From assembly GCA_024741835.1 (NCBI GenBank), contig JAENRP010000125.1:53072-117071 (forward strand): a stretch of DNA of 64,000 nt. Reading direction: 5' to 3'. This document shows positions 1 through 11,196 of this stretch, piece by piece. The position numbers and the translations under genes are program-made. The notes beneath the pieces were generated by a model. That model worked only from the letters and a program-made list of their open reading frames with translations, ran no database searches and was not told the origin of the DNA. The stretch's first letter is position 1. Each line of letters opens with the position of its first letter. The DNA comes from Diplocarpon mali. Taxonomy: Eukaryota; Ascomycota; Leotiomycetes; Helotiales; Drepanopezizaceae.

Positions 1-2578
1 AGCGATCTTCTTAATATAAGTATTATAAACTAAAGAGATCCTCTTTACCTTCTTATCTTAAATAATCCTTACTTTAAAGAACTAGGAGATATCTCTTATA
101 ATAATAAGCTTATATGCCCTCTTTAGGTCTTTAATCAGACGAGTCGCCTAATCTAGGTTAAAGGCCTTATATAATACTTGAATATTATTAATATAAAACG
201 CTATAAAGACTATACGATCCTTTATTATAAAAATATAAGGCTCCTTGCCTAATAGCTTAAGTTAAAGGCCCTTAAGCATTCTTGCGAAGTTCTTATACTA
301 TAGTATTAGAAAGTCTTTTAGCCTATAAAGTACGCGGTCTAGTTCTACTATTATACTAAGGCGCTTAAAGCCATCTAATAGGAAGCATATAATTAAAGCA
401 CTCCTTAGGTCTTTAAAAGCGTTAATAAATGCGTTAATAATATCAAACTGCTTTACTTCTATATTAAAGTATATAGCAAGCGCTATTAATACCTTAAAAG
501 ACCTTGCTATAAGCGTAGCTGCGTAGGTTAAGAAAATTAAAGCTTTATCTTAAAGATCCCTTTATATAATTAGCTATAATCAGCACTTTAAAAGCTCGCT
601 AGAGCTATTGACCTTATAAGTAAAAACCTATTTTAATAGTATTAGTAAGGACTTTGAGTAGTCCCTTTATACAATTCTTTAATAACTTTAAGATTTTAAA
701 TTCCTAATCTCCTAGCGCCCTCTTTCTTTCATTCGTTCGCTAAAAGGGTACTTCTTTAAGTCTAGCTATCCTTTCGAAGGCTTTAATAGAAAGCCTTAGT
801 ACTATAGGCAGTTAAGAGATTGCGCTCTATCCTTTGCCTAACTATCAATTGTAGCTTTAATAATTATATAAACTATTAAATAGTCCTTCCTATCCTCTCT
901 TATTTATTCATTCACTTAAAAGGTTAATATAAACTCTTATATATATAAGAAGTAAGGTAAATTAATATTACTTTAAAAGAGTATATATTCTAAAGTAGTA
1001 GTATATACTTTTAAAGTCTCCTATTACTTAACGCTTAAGCGTCTTATCCTCTTTTGCTTAAAAAGAGGGAGTTCCTCTTTACGCTTTTCTTTATAAGTCT
1101 GCTCTTTTATTTTTATTATTATTAAAGGTTCCTTTAAGAGTCTAGATAGCTCTATCTCTTAAGCCTATAGTCTTTAAGCTAGTATTATAACTTAAGGTAT
1201 TATATTATTAAGGCCTGCTCCTCTTATTAAGTTTCTTTTTATAAGACTATTAAAGCTCCTCCTAGATCTTAATAGTAGTACCTCTAGCCTTTTACTAAAG
1301 TTTATTAAGGCCTGCCTTTATAATTAAAGACTCTATTTTAAAGCCCTTAAGCCATTTCTATTCTTATATAGAATAGTAGCTAAAGATCTGCCGATCGCCT
1401 TATAGAACTTATCTTTAAAGATTCCTTTAGAATTATCTATAATTCCTTCTTTAATAGGGCCTTTATAAGGAATTATTACCCTTAAGCTTTAGTTGCCATT
1501 TGCCTTTTTAAAGATTGGCAAAGTGGCTTCTAATTTGCTTACTTCTACCCTTAAGTTTTTAAGCAGGTCTTTTAAAGAATTTAGATTTAAGTTAAGGCCT
1601 TTTATATTATTAGTTAAAGGCTATAGAGCAGCGTCGGTCTATAATATAGGCTCTTCTTATATAGTGGCTTCTTTTGCGGCGATTGCATTTAGCCTTGTAA
1701 TAAGCTCTAATTCTTCGAAAATGCCTTTAAACTTAGCGTCTTAAGCTCTCTTTCCCTTTCTAATTAATTAGAGGGTTATCTTAAGTTCCTAGCGTAATAT
1801 AGGGTTTACGCGCTTAGCTTTTGGACTATAGAAGAGAGACTTATTAAATTCGATATTATAAGTTGTTATTACTTATTAGAGTATAAGAACTTAGATTTTA
1901 TAAATATTAAAGGTAATATATCTAATTAAGTAACTTAAGTGCCTTCCTTTATAGTTCAATTTTAAAGGTTCGGCAGTCCCTCCTTGCCTCCCTCTTTCTA
2001 ATTAAAAGGTATGCGCAAGTGCTATATATATAAATGCGACTTTAGTTAAGCTTTAAGCTTACTATCATTTGCTTAATAAGCAGCGGCTTATAGAATTAAA
2101 AATACTACTTAAGCTAATTATAAAAAGCCTTACTTAATAAGATTATCTTCTTCCTAGTAAGTAGGGAGATATTATAAAGGTATATAGTAGCCTCTATAAC
2201 CTTTAGCCAAAGGCTTATTAAAAGCCTAGTATAGATCTTTATTTTAATAAAGCGTTTAATTAACTCTCTTCTTATTCGCTTTGCGCCTTTATTAGGTTAG
2301 TATATATAAGTAGGAGTAAGCTCTAAATCGATTCCTTCCTCTTTTACTTATCTTTAGTACTTTATAAAAGAGTCTTCCTTTAAAGAGATTACTAAAGTAT
2401 TATTATCTTATCTAATCTTATAAATAAAAAGCCTATATTAGCGTTTTACTTATGCTTTAAAGGCCTAAAGGACCTTTATAATTATATTTCTACCCTTCGA
2501 TCTTAATAGGAACGTCTAAAGTATACTACTATACTTGTCCTTAATTAAAAGAACTTATAAGCAACTATTATACAAGTT
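1..2578 (-). pseudogene. Copia-1a pol remnant: integrase to reverse transcriptase
   Basis: Degenerate polyprotein on the minus strand, with many TAA/TAG stops at Gln and Trp positions. The RT active-site box, YVDD in functional copia RT, reads F-Y-I-N-N near 183-206. Both catalytic Asp have become Asn through GAT to AAT, the transition RIP makes. The integrase C-terminal half is at about 1900-2400. There the equivalent of the G-A-E-R box reads G-A-K-R near 2270, so the catalytic Glu is Lys. The piece ends at the Copia-2a insertion and resumes at 8623. It cannot encode an active enzyme. The open stretch at 1493-1744 on the plus strand is an antisense shadow of this frame. Confidence 0.85.
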
Positions 2579-2773
2579 TGTTGAGATGGGTGATATAGCC
2601 ATCACTCCGATGTATTATCATATGACCCTACTGCTTAGTCAGTAGGATATTGATACGTATATAGCTATAGGGAAGAAAGGGGTAACCTTCCTTCCTTAAC
2701 TCTTACTAATATATCGACCATCGACCTTTAGAAGCCTCCTTTACCTATTGCGCCGACTTACTTAAGCTTAATA
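2579..2773 (+). repeat. 5' LTR of Copia-2a
   Basis: 195-bp LTR starting TGTTGAGATGGG and ending AAGCTTAATA. The canonical terminal CA appears as TA, as expected after RIP. It matches 8423-8617 and 46789-46983 along its whole length, with differences that look like transitions only. It is followed directly by the primer-binding site. Confidence 0.93.
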
Positions 2774-2785
2774 GGTTATAAGCCT
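2774..2785 (+). other. Primer-binding site of Copia-2a (initiator tRNA-Met anticodon arm type)
   Basis: GGTTATAAGCCT abuts the 5' LTR. Reversing one RIP change (ATAAG from ATGAG) makes it complementary to the AGGCUCAUAACC-like anticodon stem-loop of eukaryotic initiator tRNA-Met. It does not match a tRNA 3' end. Half-tRNA priming of this kind is known for Drosophila copia and yeast Ty5. The sequence is seen; the primer identity is inferred. Confidence 0.65.
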
Positions 2786-3170
2786 TAGATAGACTGATAA
2801 TAAATTATTAACTTCCTTTAGAAAGCACTTGCGCTATAACTATTAATAGGAAGTTGAATAAGACTTATAGTAAGAGGCAAGCAATCGGCGAATAGGAGGT
2901 GTGATTCCCTATTTAGCCAACCTATATTATAAGAGGTGTGATTCCTTGCTTTATAACCCTTTGGTACTACAAGAGGTATGATTCCTTGCTTTACTATATT
3001 TTATAAGAGGTGTGATTCCCTGCGTTATAACTTAAAAACCCTTTTCGATAAGAGGACTTCCTCTCTATTTAATACTTCTATAACACCTGCTATTTAATCA
3101 TTTCGACTTTTCGATAGGAGGAGTGCCTTTAACTATTTAATTTATTTGATTTTTTAATATAATTCTATTT
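2786..3170 (+). repeat. Copia-2a 5' leader with four to six tandem leader repeats
   Basis: Non-coding leader between the primer-binding site and gag. The motif AGAGGTGTGATTCCYTGC occurs at about 2893, 2931, 2971 and 3005, with period 34-40 bp. Weaker relatives follow near 3047 (AAGAGGACTTCC) and 3113 (ATAGGAGGAGTGCC). The same array is kept in Copia-2b at 47104-47240, so it belongs to the family. A leader position would fit RNA packaging, dimerisation or promoter elements, but the sequence does not show which. Confidence 0.75.
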
Positions 3171-3173
3171 GAA

Positions 3174-6100
3174 ATAGCAATAGCTTCTGATTCCGATCGA
3201 AATACTAGGCCTAAAGACCTTTAACCCTCTTAAAAGAATTGGCAATAATAGTTCGACGATTTAGAGCTTTACTTTAAGAGCAAAGGCATCGAAATAGCGA
3301 TTTAAAAGACACTTATTAAATACGCAAGAATAGCCTCCTATACTCCCTCTACTGATTCGTCTACTTCCACTTTAATAGCTAATACAACTGCTAAGGATTT
3401 GCCAAATATATTAAATAAGCTTAGCTTAAGAGCTTTAGTAGATAATAACCAAGAATCCTAAAGGCAGATTTTGAATATAGAAAAGGAGAAGGAGTATAGG
3501 CTAGCCTTAGCCAAATGTAAGCTTAAGATTAATAGAGGTTTAAGCGATAAAGATCGAGATTTTATTTAAGTTTATAATAATACAAAGATAAGATAGGATA
3601 CTTTAAAGGTAAAATACTCTTAAACAACTGCCCTTAATACCTAGCATCTACTATAGTAAATCACTTCATTTTAATATAAAAAAGATAAAGATAGTAAGGA
3701 TATAAATATAAATATAGACTTTGCCTAGTCTATACTATATGAAGCAAGAAGGAGAGTAAGAGCTATAGATCCTAGGATAGCTATAACTTTTAGGGAAACT
3801 TAGCTTTTTAGTTTCCTACTTAATAGCCTCTCTCTTAAGTTTGCTATTATAAAATAATCTCTTCTTATCTAACCTAACCTTAAGATTTATAAGAAGATCG
3901 ACCTCCTTCGAACTATTAAGCAAGACCTCAAAGGATACTCTAAATTAGCAAACGCCGCATTATAAGGCAACAATAAGCCTAAGAAGAGGAAGGAGCGTAG
4001 GACAAGCCCTTAAGCTTATTAGGGATGCTACTTCTATAATAGTACTTATAATATTACTAATTGTAAAGTTAGAAGGCAATTGATTAATATAGTTGCTAGC
4101 TTTAATATTAAAAAGCAATTGAAGCAGAAGTTAAAAAGCAAACTGCCTTTATCTTGCCAAAGGCCGCAATTACTAAGGAAAGGCAAAGGAAAAGGCTATT
4201 TAGCTAAAACTTTAATAGATACCTTTAATAATAATAGTAGGTTATTTAAACTTAAATCCACTTTTGATAATTCAAATGATAATTATAATAAAGATGCCTA
4301 TATCTTAAAAGCCGATCTTTATAAGATCCTTGAATCCGATTGGTATAGTAATACTAATTATATAGCATATATGACTAATAAACCCTACCTATTTAAAGGC
4401 CTACTTATTAAAATAAAAAGGCGCTCTATTAAGGTTAGTAGTAGAAGGTTATATGCGGATTCAATAGGTATAATAGAGATGAATATCGCTAGCCTTTTTT
4501 TCCTTTTGCAAAATGTTCTCCTTATACTTAACTTAAGTATTAATCTTTTATCTAATTATAAGATCTATATAAAGTTGAATTATATAAGAGTTTTTAATAA
4601 TTAATTTATATAGTTTATAAATAATAACTATAAAGTAATCTTTAAAGTTAAAATCAAAGATAGACTTTATATTATCTTAAAGGTAATATTATAGAAATTA
4701 ACTCCTAGGCCAGACTTATAAGTGGATTCCTTTAAGGAAAGTATACTCTCTGCCTTAATACAATTGAGTAAGGATAAAGAGAATAGATAGACTTTTAAGC
4801 TAGGACTATAGGTAGATTATAAAGTATCCTTAAAGATGACTCTTAAGCTGGGATTATAAGTGAATTTAATAGAAATAACTCTTAGGCTAGGATTGCAAGT
4901 GGATTTTGCAAATTCGCTAATAACGATTCTTAGGCTAGGATTGTAAGTAAAATTCGTAGAAATGACTCTTAGGCTAGGACCGCAAGTAGATCTTGCTATT
5001 TCTAGGAAATCGACTCTTAAGCTAAGACTGTAAGTAGATCTTGCGGTTTTATTAAAAACAACTCCTAAGCTAGGCTTGCAATTGGAAAATAGTAAAACCT
5101 TAAACTGCTATTACTAGTCCTTTCCAGCTGCTAATAATAAAGTATCGATTAACAATAGGCTATTAAAGCTATTAGAAGCCGAAAGCCTATTAAGGTATTA
5201 GTTAATATATAAAAGATTCGCATATCTAAAGCTAAAGAAATTAAAGGGCCTGCATAAGGTCTCGACTTTAAAATGGAAGATCTAAGTATTAAAGGATCGC
5301 TTAGTATGCCGAATTTGCAAGCTAATAAAACTTCAAAATCGGACGCAAACTAAGCTTAGTTTATAGAAAGATTCAATACTAGTGCTAATATCTATTAATA
5401 CTACTAGACTATTTATAACTTTGATTAAAGGAAATAATTGGTTTTCTTAAATAGTAAATAACTCCACTTAGCAAATATAGACCATTTGCGCTAGAACTAA
5501 ATCTAAGCTTATAAAAAAGCTGGAAACTTAAAAAGTAATAGAGGAATACTAGACCTAGTTAAAGCTAATAACTATTAAGTCTAATAATATATTAAAGATT
5601 AAGGCAAAGCTTAATAAATAGGTAAAATAAGGAATTTATTATAAATTAACTATAATATATAAAGGTTCCTATTAGAATAGTATCGCTAAGCGAAGCATTT
5701 AGCAAGCAGAGATTGACTATTGCGCTTTACTATAAGATGCTAACCTGCTATTAGAATTCTAGGACCTTGCGGTTAAGGCAGACGTATACTTGCGAAATAG
5801 AATAGGTAGTAGACTAATAGTTAATAGCACTTAAATATCGCCATATAAGGCATATTTCGGATAGAAACTAAGCCTAGACTATATCTGCGTCTTTAAAAGC
5901 GTCTGCTATTCTTATATTAGCCTAAAGTCCTAGCCCGCGGGTATAAAAAGTAAAAAGCTAATAGACTAAGGTAGAGAATATATATTTATTAGGTATATTA
6001 AATAGATAATAAAGTAATAAATAGTATATACGCTAGATCTAAGGCAAGTAATTACATCCTTAGTAGTTGAGTTTAATAAAGCTTAAAATAGAAGGGAGCT

Positions 6101-8178
6101 ATCCTTAAAGCTCTATATACCTAAAGATTCGCAAAGTATACTACTCGATAGTAATACTATTAAATCGAACTAATAACCCCTTTCTCTTAGCTTAGGCATA
6201 TTAAGCGCATCTGCTGATCGACGACCTACTAGTCGCCTAAAGGCCGAATAGACCATTCCTATCGTCCGCGAACTGCCTAAAGTATAAAACAACTTCGATA
6301 TTATTATTCCTTTAATTAAAGCACTTAAGGTAAAGGATATTTCTAAAATAGGTATAAGTAATAATAAGCCTCTACTACTAGAAAGCAATTCCTTAGATAA
6401 TAAGCCTATAGAACCCATAGCCGAACCTATATCTTTAAAGAGGAATAGAGACCTAGAACTAAAAGATACCTTAGATAAACGCGAGTCTAAGCGTATCTAA
6501 GCTATAATAGCATATAGGATCTATAAGCTTGAACTTTAATAGAGCTTCGATAAAGATAATACATTTTTAATTACTAAGAGGATAATGAAAATCTCTCTTT
6601 TAAAGACGTATAATAAAGCTATTAATAATCTAAAGAATAGAGCAGTATAGAGTGAAGTAATCTAAGAGGAGATAAGCTCTCTTACTGCAAATGGCATATA
6701 GATAAAGGAACTAACGCTAAAGGATATGAACCTAGTATTAATAAAGTAGGTCTTTATAATTAAGATATATGCAGATAGGACCCTAGAATATTATAAAGTA
6801 AGGCTTATAGCTAAGGGCTTCTTCTAATAGTATGGAAAAGACTACTTCAATACGTTTGCGCCGATAGTTTGTATAGATACCCTTTGTATATTTATAGTAA
6901 TAGTAGCTGCTAAGGACCTTAAATATAGATAGTATAATATTAAAAATGCATTTACTAAAGTGATTATAAAGGAACGGATTTTTCTCTCCTAACCTGACGG
7001 TATTCCTATACGCGCTAGCCACTCTCTTTATATACTCTATAGTATTTATAAGCTTAAATAATCAGCTTATAATTAGAACCTTTTATATAGTTCTACTCTA
7101 ATAGAAATAGGATTCGTTTAAAGCCTAGCTAACCCTTATCTATTTACCTATACTAAGCGTAGAATCAAGTTGCTACTATATATCGACGATATTGCTATAA
7201 TTATAAAGATAACCACTTAATTGGATTGGTTCTTTATAACAATTCGAAAACGTTTTAATACTAAAGATCTAAAGGGAATTTATAAGATCCTTAGCATCTG
7301 CGTTATAAGGAACCGCTTTACTTAAGAACTCTAGTTAGACTAAGAGTAGTATATTAAGAAGATCCTAGATCAAATAAGACTCTTTACTTATGCTTCCAAC
7401 TTTAAGCCAAAGCGTACTCTAATTAAAGGAAAGTATAATAAGTTAAAGCCTATTAATAAAAATAAGTAGAGAGGAGATCTGAAGAAGTACTAATAGGATA
7501 TTAGAGCAATTATATATACTATAGTATATATAAGATTAGATATCGCCTTTATTACTAGGCAACTTAGTCAAAACCTAAAGGATCCGACGATTTAATATAA
7601 GAATTCAATTAAGCGACTTAGAAGATACCTTTGATTAATAATTATATAAAAGGTAAGATATAGACTAATAAAATATATAAGTGCAAAGCTTAAGGTATAT
7701 ACCGATTCTAACTAGGCAAATATAAAAGGTTGGAAAAGTATATCTAAAAGCATATTAGTACTATATAGTAGACCTATATTATAAGGAAGTAGGAAATAGA
7801 AATCAGTAGCTACTATAAGCACTAAGGCAGAATATATATTAATATTATCAAATTGCAAGTAAGGATTATAGATCGCTTAAGTTCTGAAAGATATAGGTTT
7901 CGCTAAGTATATTAAATAAGATAGGAACTATATTAATCTTTAAGTAGATAATATAAGGGCGATTGCACTTATAAAGAATCTATACTTATATAAGCGATTG
8001 AAATATATCGATATTGCCTACTACTTTATCTGCGACCTTATTATAAAGAATAAGTTATCAATCACCTATATCCCAACCGATCGAATAGTAGTAGATGGAT
8101 TTATAAAGCTACTAAAGACGGTTGCAAAGTTCGAAGCGTTTAAAGATATACTAAGGTTATAGAAGACAGTAGGGGCTT
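3174..8178 (+). pseudogene. Copia-2a gag-pol polyprotein, RIP-inactivated
   Basis: Gag through RNase H can be followed in a single frame, as is usual for copia elements. The original ATG is probably mutated to ATA near 3174-3182. Gag runs to a degenerate CCHC knuckle near 4024-4065. Protease follows: S-D-W-Y-S-N-T-N at about 4331, from a D-T-G box, then A-Y-M-T-N-K-P. An in-frame repeat array lies at 4701-5085. The GAG-pre-integrase region (C-R-I-C near 5310) and a decayed integrase core come next. RT is at about 6780-7500, with an intact Y-I-D-D at 7179-7190. RNase H runs to about 8160. Dozens of TAA/TAG codons at Gln/Trp positions break the frame. The clean stretch 4080-4604 is only a piece of gag/protease, not a separate gene. 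Confidence 0.88.
4701..5085 (+). repeat. In-frame array of eight palindromic 10-codon modules
   Basis: Eight copies of a module resembling ACTCTTAGGCTAGGATTGCA start at 4701, 4791, 4839, 4878, 4926, 4965, 5013 and 5061. The spacings are 90, 48, 39, 48, 39, 48 and 48 bp, all multiples of three and in frame with the polyprotein. Each encodes a variant of T-L-R-L-G-L-Q-V-D-L. The best-preserved relative, in Copia-5 (46717-46749), reads T-L-R-P-G-P-R-V-D-L. The DNA module is an imperfect inverted repeat, with ACTCYTAGGCC against GGNCYGCGAGT. The array lies between protease and the GAG-pre-integrase region, where copia elements normally have no repeats. Its function is unknown. Confidence 0.85.
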
Positions 8179-8422
8179 AGCAGGCTTAAGGATAACTCCT
8201 AGGCCCAGACCGCGAGTCAAGTTACATAGTCTTATAAAGGAACGCTTTTGGAAATTTGACTCCTAGTCCTACCTTATAAGTAGGATTAGTGATTTTAATA
8301 AAGGTTACTATTAATTGATTATTTTTTTTAATTTAAAGAGATACCTAAGAGTTGGATTAGCGCAAAAGGATAGTTGTTGTTTTCCTAATTGCAGGTCAAT
8401 TAGAGTAAGGTTTAAGTAGAGG
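8179..8422 (+). other. Copia-2a 3' untranslated region with two more palindromic modules and polypurine tract
   Basis: Region between the end of RNase H and the 3' LTR. Two further copies of the module start at 8195 (ACTCCTAGGCCCAGACCGCG) and 8259. They are 64 bp apart and out of frame with pol, unlike the inner array. The last bases, AGGTTTAAGTAGAGG (8408-8422), form the polypurine-like tract that would prime plus-strand DNA next to the LTR. Confidence 0.7.
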
Positions 8423-8617
8423 TATTAAGATAGGTAATATAGCTATCACTCCGATGTATTATTATATGACCCTACTGCTTAATCAGTAGGATATTGACAT
8501 ATATATAGCTATAGGGAAGAAAGGGGTAACCTTCCTTCCCTAACTCTTACCAATATATCGACTATCAACCTCTAGAAGCCTCCTTTACCTACTGCGCCGA
8601 CTTACTTAAGCTTAATA
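8423..8617 (+). repeat. 3' LTR of Copia-2a
   Basis: 195 bp, full-length match to the 5' LTR. It begins TATTAAGATAGG (from TGTTGAGATGGG by G-to-A changes) and ends AAGCTTAATA. It is followed by AAGTT at 8618-8622, the second copy of the TSD. Confidence 0.93.
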
Positions 8618-8622
8618 AAGTT

Positions 8623-10979
8623 ATTTAAAAAGTTAAAGAGATCCTAGGAGATCTTAAAGAAGGGCCTTAGAGATCGGTTCTTAAAGGGAGTGCGAGAAAT
8701 AACTTACTTAGCAGACGCTACTATATATATAGGGTACTCTAGCCTTTATATTCCCTTGATCTTTACTCCTTTAGTGCACTTGATTAGCGCTTAAAGAGCC
8801 TTTGCGCCTAGGTGGCCAGCGCAAAGGTACTATATATACGCATTATTATCCCGTACCCTAGTAAGCATATAGCTAGACTAGAACCTATTATAAAGTATTG
8901 TCTTAGCTATAAAGAACGCTATTAAGGTAAAGAAGTTATATTAAAGTATATTTGGAAGATCTAAATAGTTAATAGGCTTATATTTAAAGAAAAAAAGATT
9001 ATAGCAATGCTTTAATTAAGCTTGCTTTATAGAATCTATAATGCTCTTAAAGCGCAAAGTAAGGTCTACCCTAGAGTATTAAAAACCCTTATTTATAAGG
9101 AGCCTTTTTAAGATAATATTAGTAGTAAACTCCTTTATAATAGCAATATTATAAAGCGTTATCCTTATAGGAGAGCTATTATACTATAAAAGAGAGTCTA
9201 CTATATATCTATTACCTCTCTTAATAATTAGGAGTTTTAAAGTACTTACTTTAATATATTGCTGCGAATTATTAAAAGGCTTTAAGGTGCCTGCGATAAG
9301 TAAATCCTTTGAATTAATAATATAAGTGGCTGCGCAATTGTTAAAAAGCGTACTTAAAGAGAGCAGGTAGCACTTTAGCTTAAAGAGGTAGTAGATATTA
9401 AACAATTCTTTAAAAGCGTTAAAAGTAAAGGGATCTATTACTATAAAGACTAATAAGTTCTCCCTTTTACTTAAACTATCCTCTTTAAAGGCTAAAGCCT
9501 TTCCTTTAAATTTGTCAATTGCTATTACTATAATATTATTCTCTTTAAGCTATACTTAAAGACCCTTAAACTAGTCTTTTACATTTAACGCCTTTTATAT
9601 TTATAAGACCTCCTCTTGTAAATAGAGAACCTTTATATTTTCCTTACGCCTATCTATAGCGTATAATAGTTTTTAATAGTCCTAAGGCTTCTAATAGTAA
9701 TTGTTAGAGCCTTTATAAGGGCACTTAGGCTTAATTTCCCTTTTAAAGCTTATAAAGCGATTTTAGGAGCTGCTTACTAAAGCCTGCGAAAGGGTTTTAG
9801 CATCTAAGAGAGACTCTTAAATAGTAAAAACTGCTAGCCCTTTATTATTAATTGCTCTATTAGATTTAATGCTTGCTAAGGCGCGACTTAATTGTATTAG
9901 GTTATGCTTATATAAGGTTCCTATCTGCTTATTAGTAATTATTTCCTCCTTTAAGCGAGTCGCTTAATTCGGATTAATCTTTATTATAATTAAGTTTAAA
10001 AAGTCAATCACTCTTAGTCTTCCTTTAATCTTAAGAAGACTGTATTATTCTGCTAAGTAGTACGCCTTTTGCTACTTTTGGATCTACTGCTAAGTGTTAG
10101 TTCTCCTAGTCTTGCTTTAGCATAGTATATTATAGTATTAGAGCCTTATCTAAGACTGAATAGCCTTATTAGAAGGCGTAATATTATGCTTTAAAATAGA
10201 TACTAGGCCTTAGAGTAAGAGTTACTAGTTTACTAAATTGGTATATAGGTCGTTAGCTATAGTTCTACTTATAGGAGTATCTTTATTAGGTATTAAGGAT
10301 AAGAGCTTTTTAGTTTAGATTTATACTTAAGCTATTATAAAAGCTAAAAGCGTTCTATCGATAGTCTTAGAGACCTATTCTAGTAGTAGTTTATAGTGTT
10401 TGCGTTAGGTCTTTTAAGTTTCCTTATATATAAGGTGCTCCTTTATTAAGATTTTATATTCATCTTTAATATCTTTATAAGAGGCCTATAGAGGAAGAGC
10501 TTTTAATAGATCTCCTAAGGGAAAGCAGGCGTAAATCTATTTGGATCGAGTCGCTATATACTCTTTATATAACCTCGCGTATACTATACAAAGGTTGGCC
10601 GTTTCTAGTTCCTTAAGCTCTTATATAAAGGGAGCTTAAGGCTCAGTCTTTATAATTAACTTAAATAGGAGTCTTAGATTGGTAAAAATGGTAATATTAT
10701 AAAGCTTAGCGAAGAATATATATTTACTAAACCACTTTACTTAAAAGGCAAAGGTATTAAGGCGAGGCTTAGAGATGCTTAAAGAGTTAGATATATTAAA
10801 TAGAGTTTAGTAAAAAAGGTTAGGTATATAAATAGAGTTTGTAAATAAGGTTCGATTGGAAAATGGAGATTTGTTAATTAAAAATGAAGGTCCTTTGAGT
10901 TGTTATAAATACTCGGAAAGTCGGTTAAGAGCTTAAAGGGCCCTTTAGCCAGTTATATATAAAGAGAAAGTATATTAAA
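8623..10979 (-). pseudogene. Copia-1a gag-protease-integrase remnant (part right of Copia-2a)
   Basis: Continuation of the minus-strand Copia-1a polyprotein. Right to left it holds a short leader (about 10900-10979), gag (about 9500-10750) and protease, with the integrase start near 8623. The protease region is inside the clean stretch 9184-9405, where N-N-C-A-A-T-Y-I-I-N corresponds to a D-S/N-C/G-A box. Gag shows one Cys/His patch, C-P-Y-K-G-x-x-N-Y, near 9715, possibly a decayed zinc knuckle. Stops at Gln/Trp codons are frequent. The 9184-9405 frame is part of this polyprotein and not an independent gene. Confidence 0.82.
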
Positions 10980-10999
10980 GTACTTATAGGGCTTATAAC
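10980..10999 (-). other. Primer-binding site of Copia-1a
   Basis: On the minus strand GTTATAAGCCCTATAAGTAC directly follows the 5' LTR. The first 12 bases fit the initiator tRNA-Met anticodon arm after allowing one RIP change. The same 20-bp block adjoins the 5' LTRs of Copia-1b, 1c, 1d, 1e and the TRIM. Confidence 0.65.
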
Positions 11000-11196
11000 T
11001 ATGGTGCGGTCGGCTAGAGGGCCTTTATTAGGTCGCTTAGGAGGCTTGCAAAAGTAGGGGATAATAATTAATTATATTATTATCTAATATATATATGGTA
11101 AGGAGACTTCGGAAAGAAAAGGGAGAGTCTATGACTTAGCAGAGTCATATAGAAGGTCTTTAGAATAAGTGGAGACTCCGCCCATTCTATACGACA
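11000..11196 (-). repeat. 5' LTR of Copia-1a
   Basis: 197-bp Copia-1 LTR in minus orientation. On the plus strand it begins TATGGTGCGGTCGGC and ends CATTCTATACGACA. In element orientation it therefore starts TGTCGT and ends ACCATA, from ACCACA. It contains the family block AGACTCTCCCTTTTCTTTCC on the minus strand. Confidence 0.92.

Larger units (their letters stand above)
2579..8617 (+). mobile_element. Copia-2a, complete nested copia element with TSD AAGTT
   Basis: Structurally complete 6.0-kb Ty1/copia-type element. It has two 195-bp LTRs (2579-2773 and 8423-8617), a primer-binding site, a 5' leader with repeats, one long gag-pol frame and a purine-rich tract before the 3' LTR. The flanking duplication AAGTT (2574-2578 and 8618-8622) shows insertion into Copia-1a. 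The undisturbed target can be read in Copia-1b near 18030. Premature TAA/TAG codons throughout gag-pol make it non-autonomous. A second copy of the family begins at 46789. Confidence 0.93.
1..11196 (-). mobile_element. Copia-1a LTR retrotransposon, minus strand, 3' end outside window, split by Copia-2a
   Basis: Copy of the Ty1/copia-type Copia-1 family, read right to left. Its 5' LTR is at 11000-11196, followed leftward by primer-binding site, gag, protease, integrase and part of reverse transcriptase. Window base 1 lies just downstream of the RT active-site box, so RNase H, the 3' region and the 3' LTR should lie left of the window. Copia-2a (2579-8617) interrupts it with the 5-bp TSD AAGTT. 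The copy itself sits inside Gypsy-1: Gypsy-1 gag sequence begins directly right of its LTR, where the first five bases TAGAC (11197-11201) are its expected right TSD. It is heavily RIP-mutated. The copy is identified by co-linearity with Copia-1c at 20300-24140. Confidence 0.9.

Noticed and set aside
2893..3030. Possible CRISPR-like array (regular short repeats with spacers)
   Set aside because: Repeats are imperfect, spacers are related to each other, and the setting is a eukaryotic retrotransposon leader.
4080..4604. 174-residue open frame that could be taken for a separate gene
   Set aside because: In phase with the rest of Copia-2a gag-pol. It spans the gag tail and protease and is merely a stretch that RIP left without stops.
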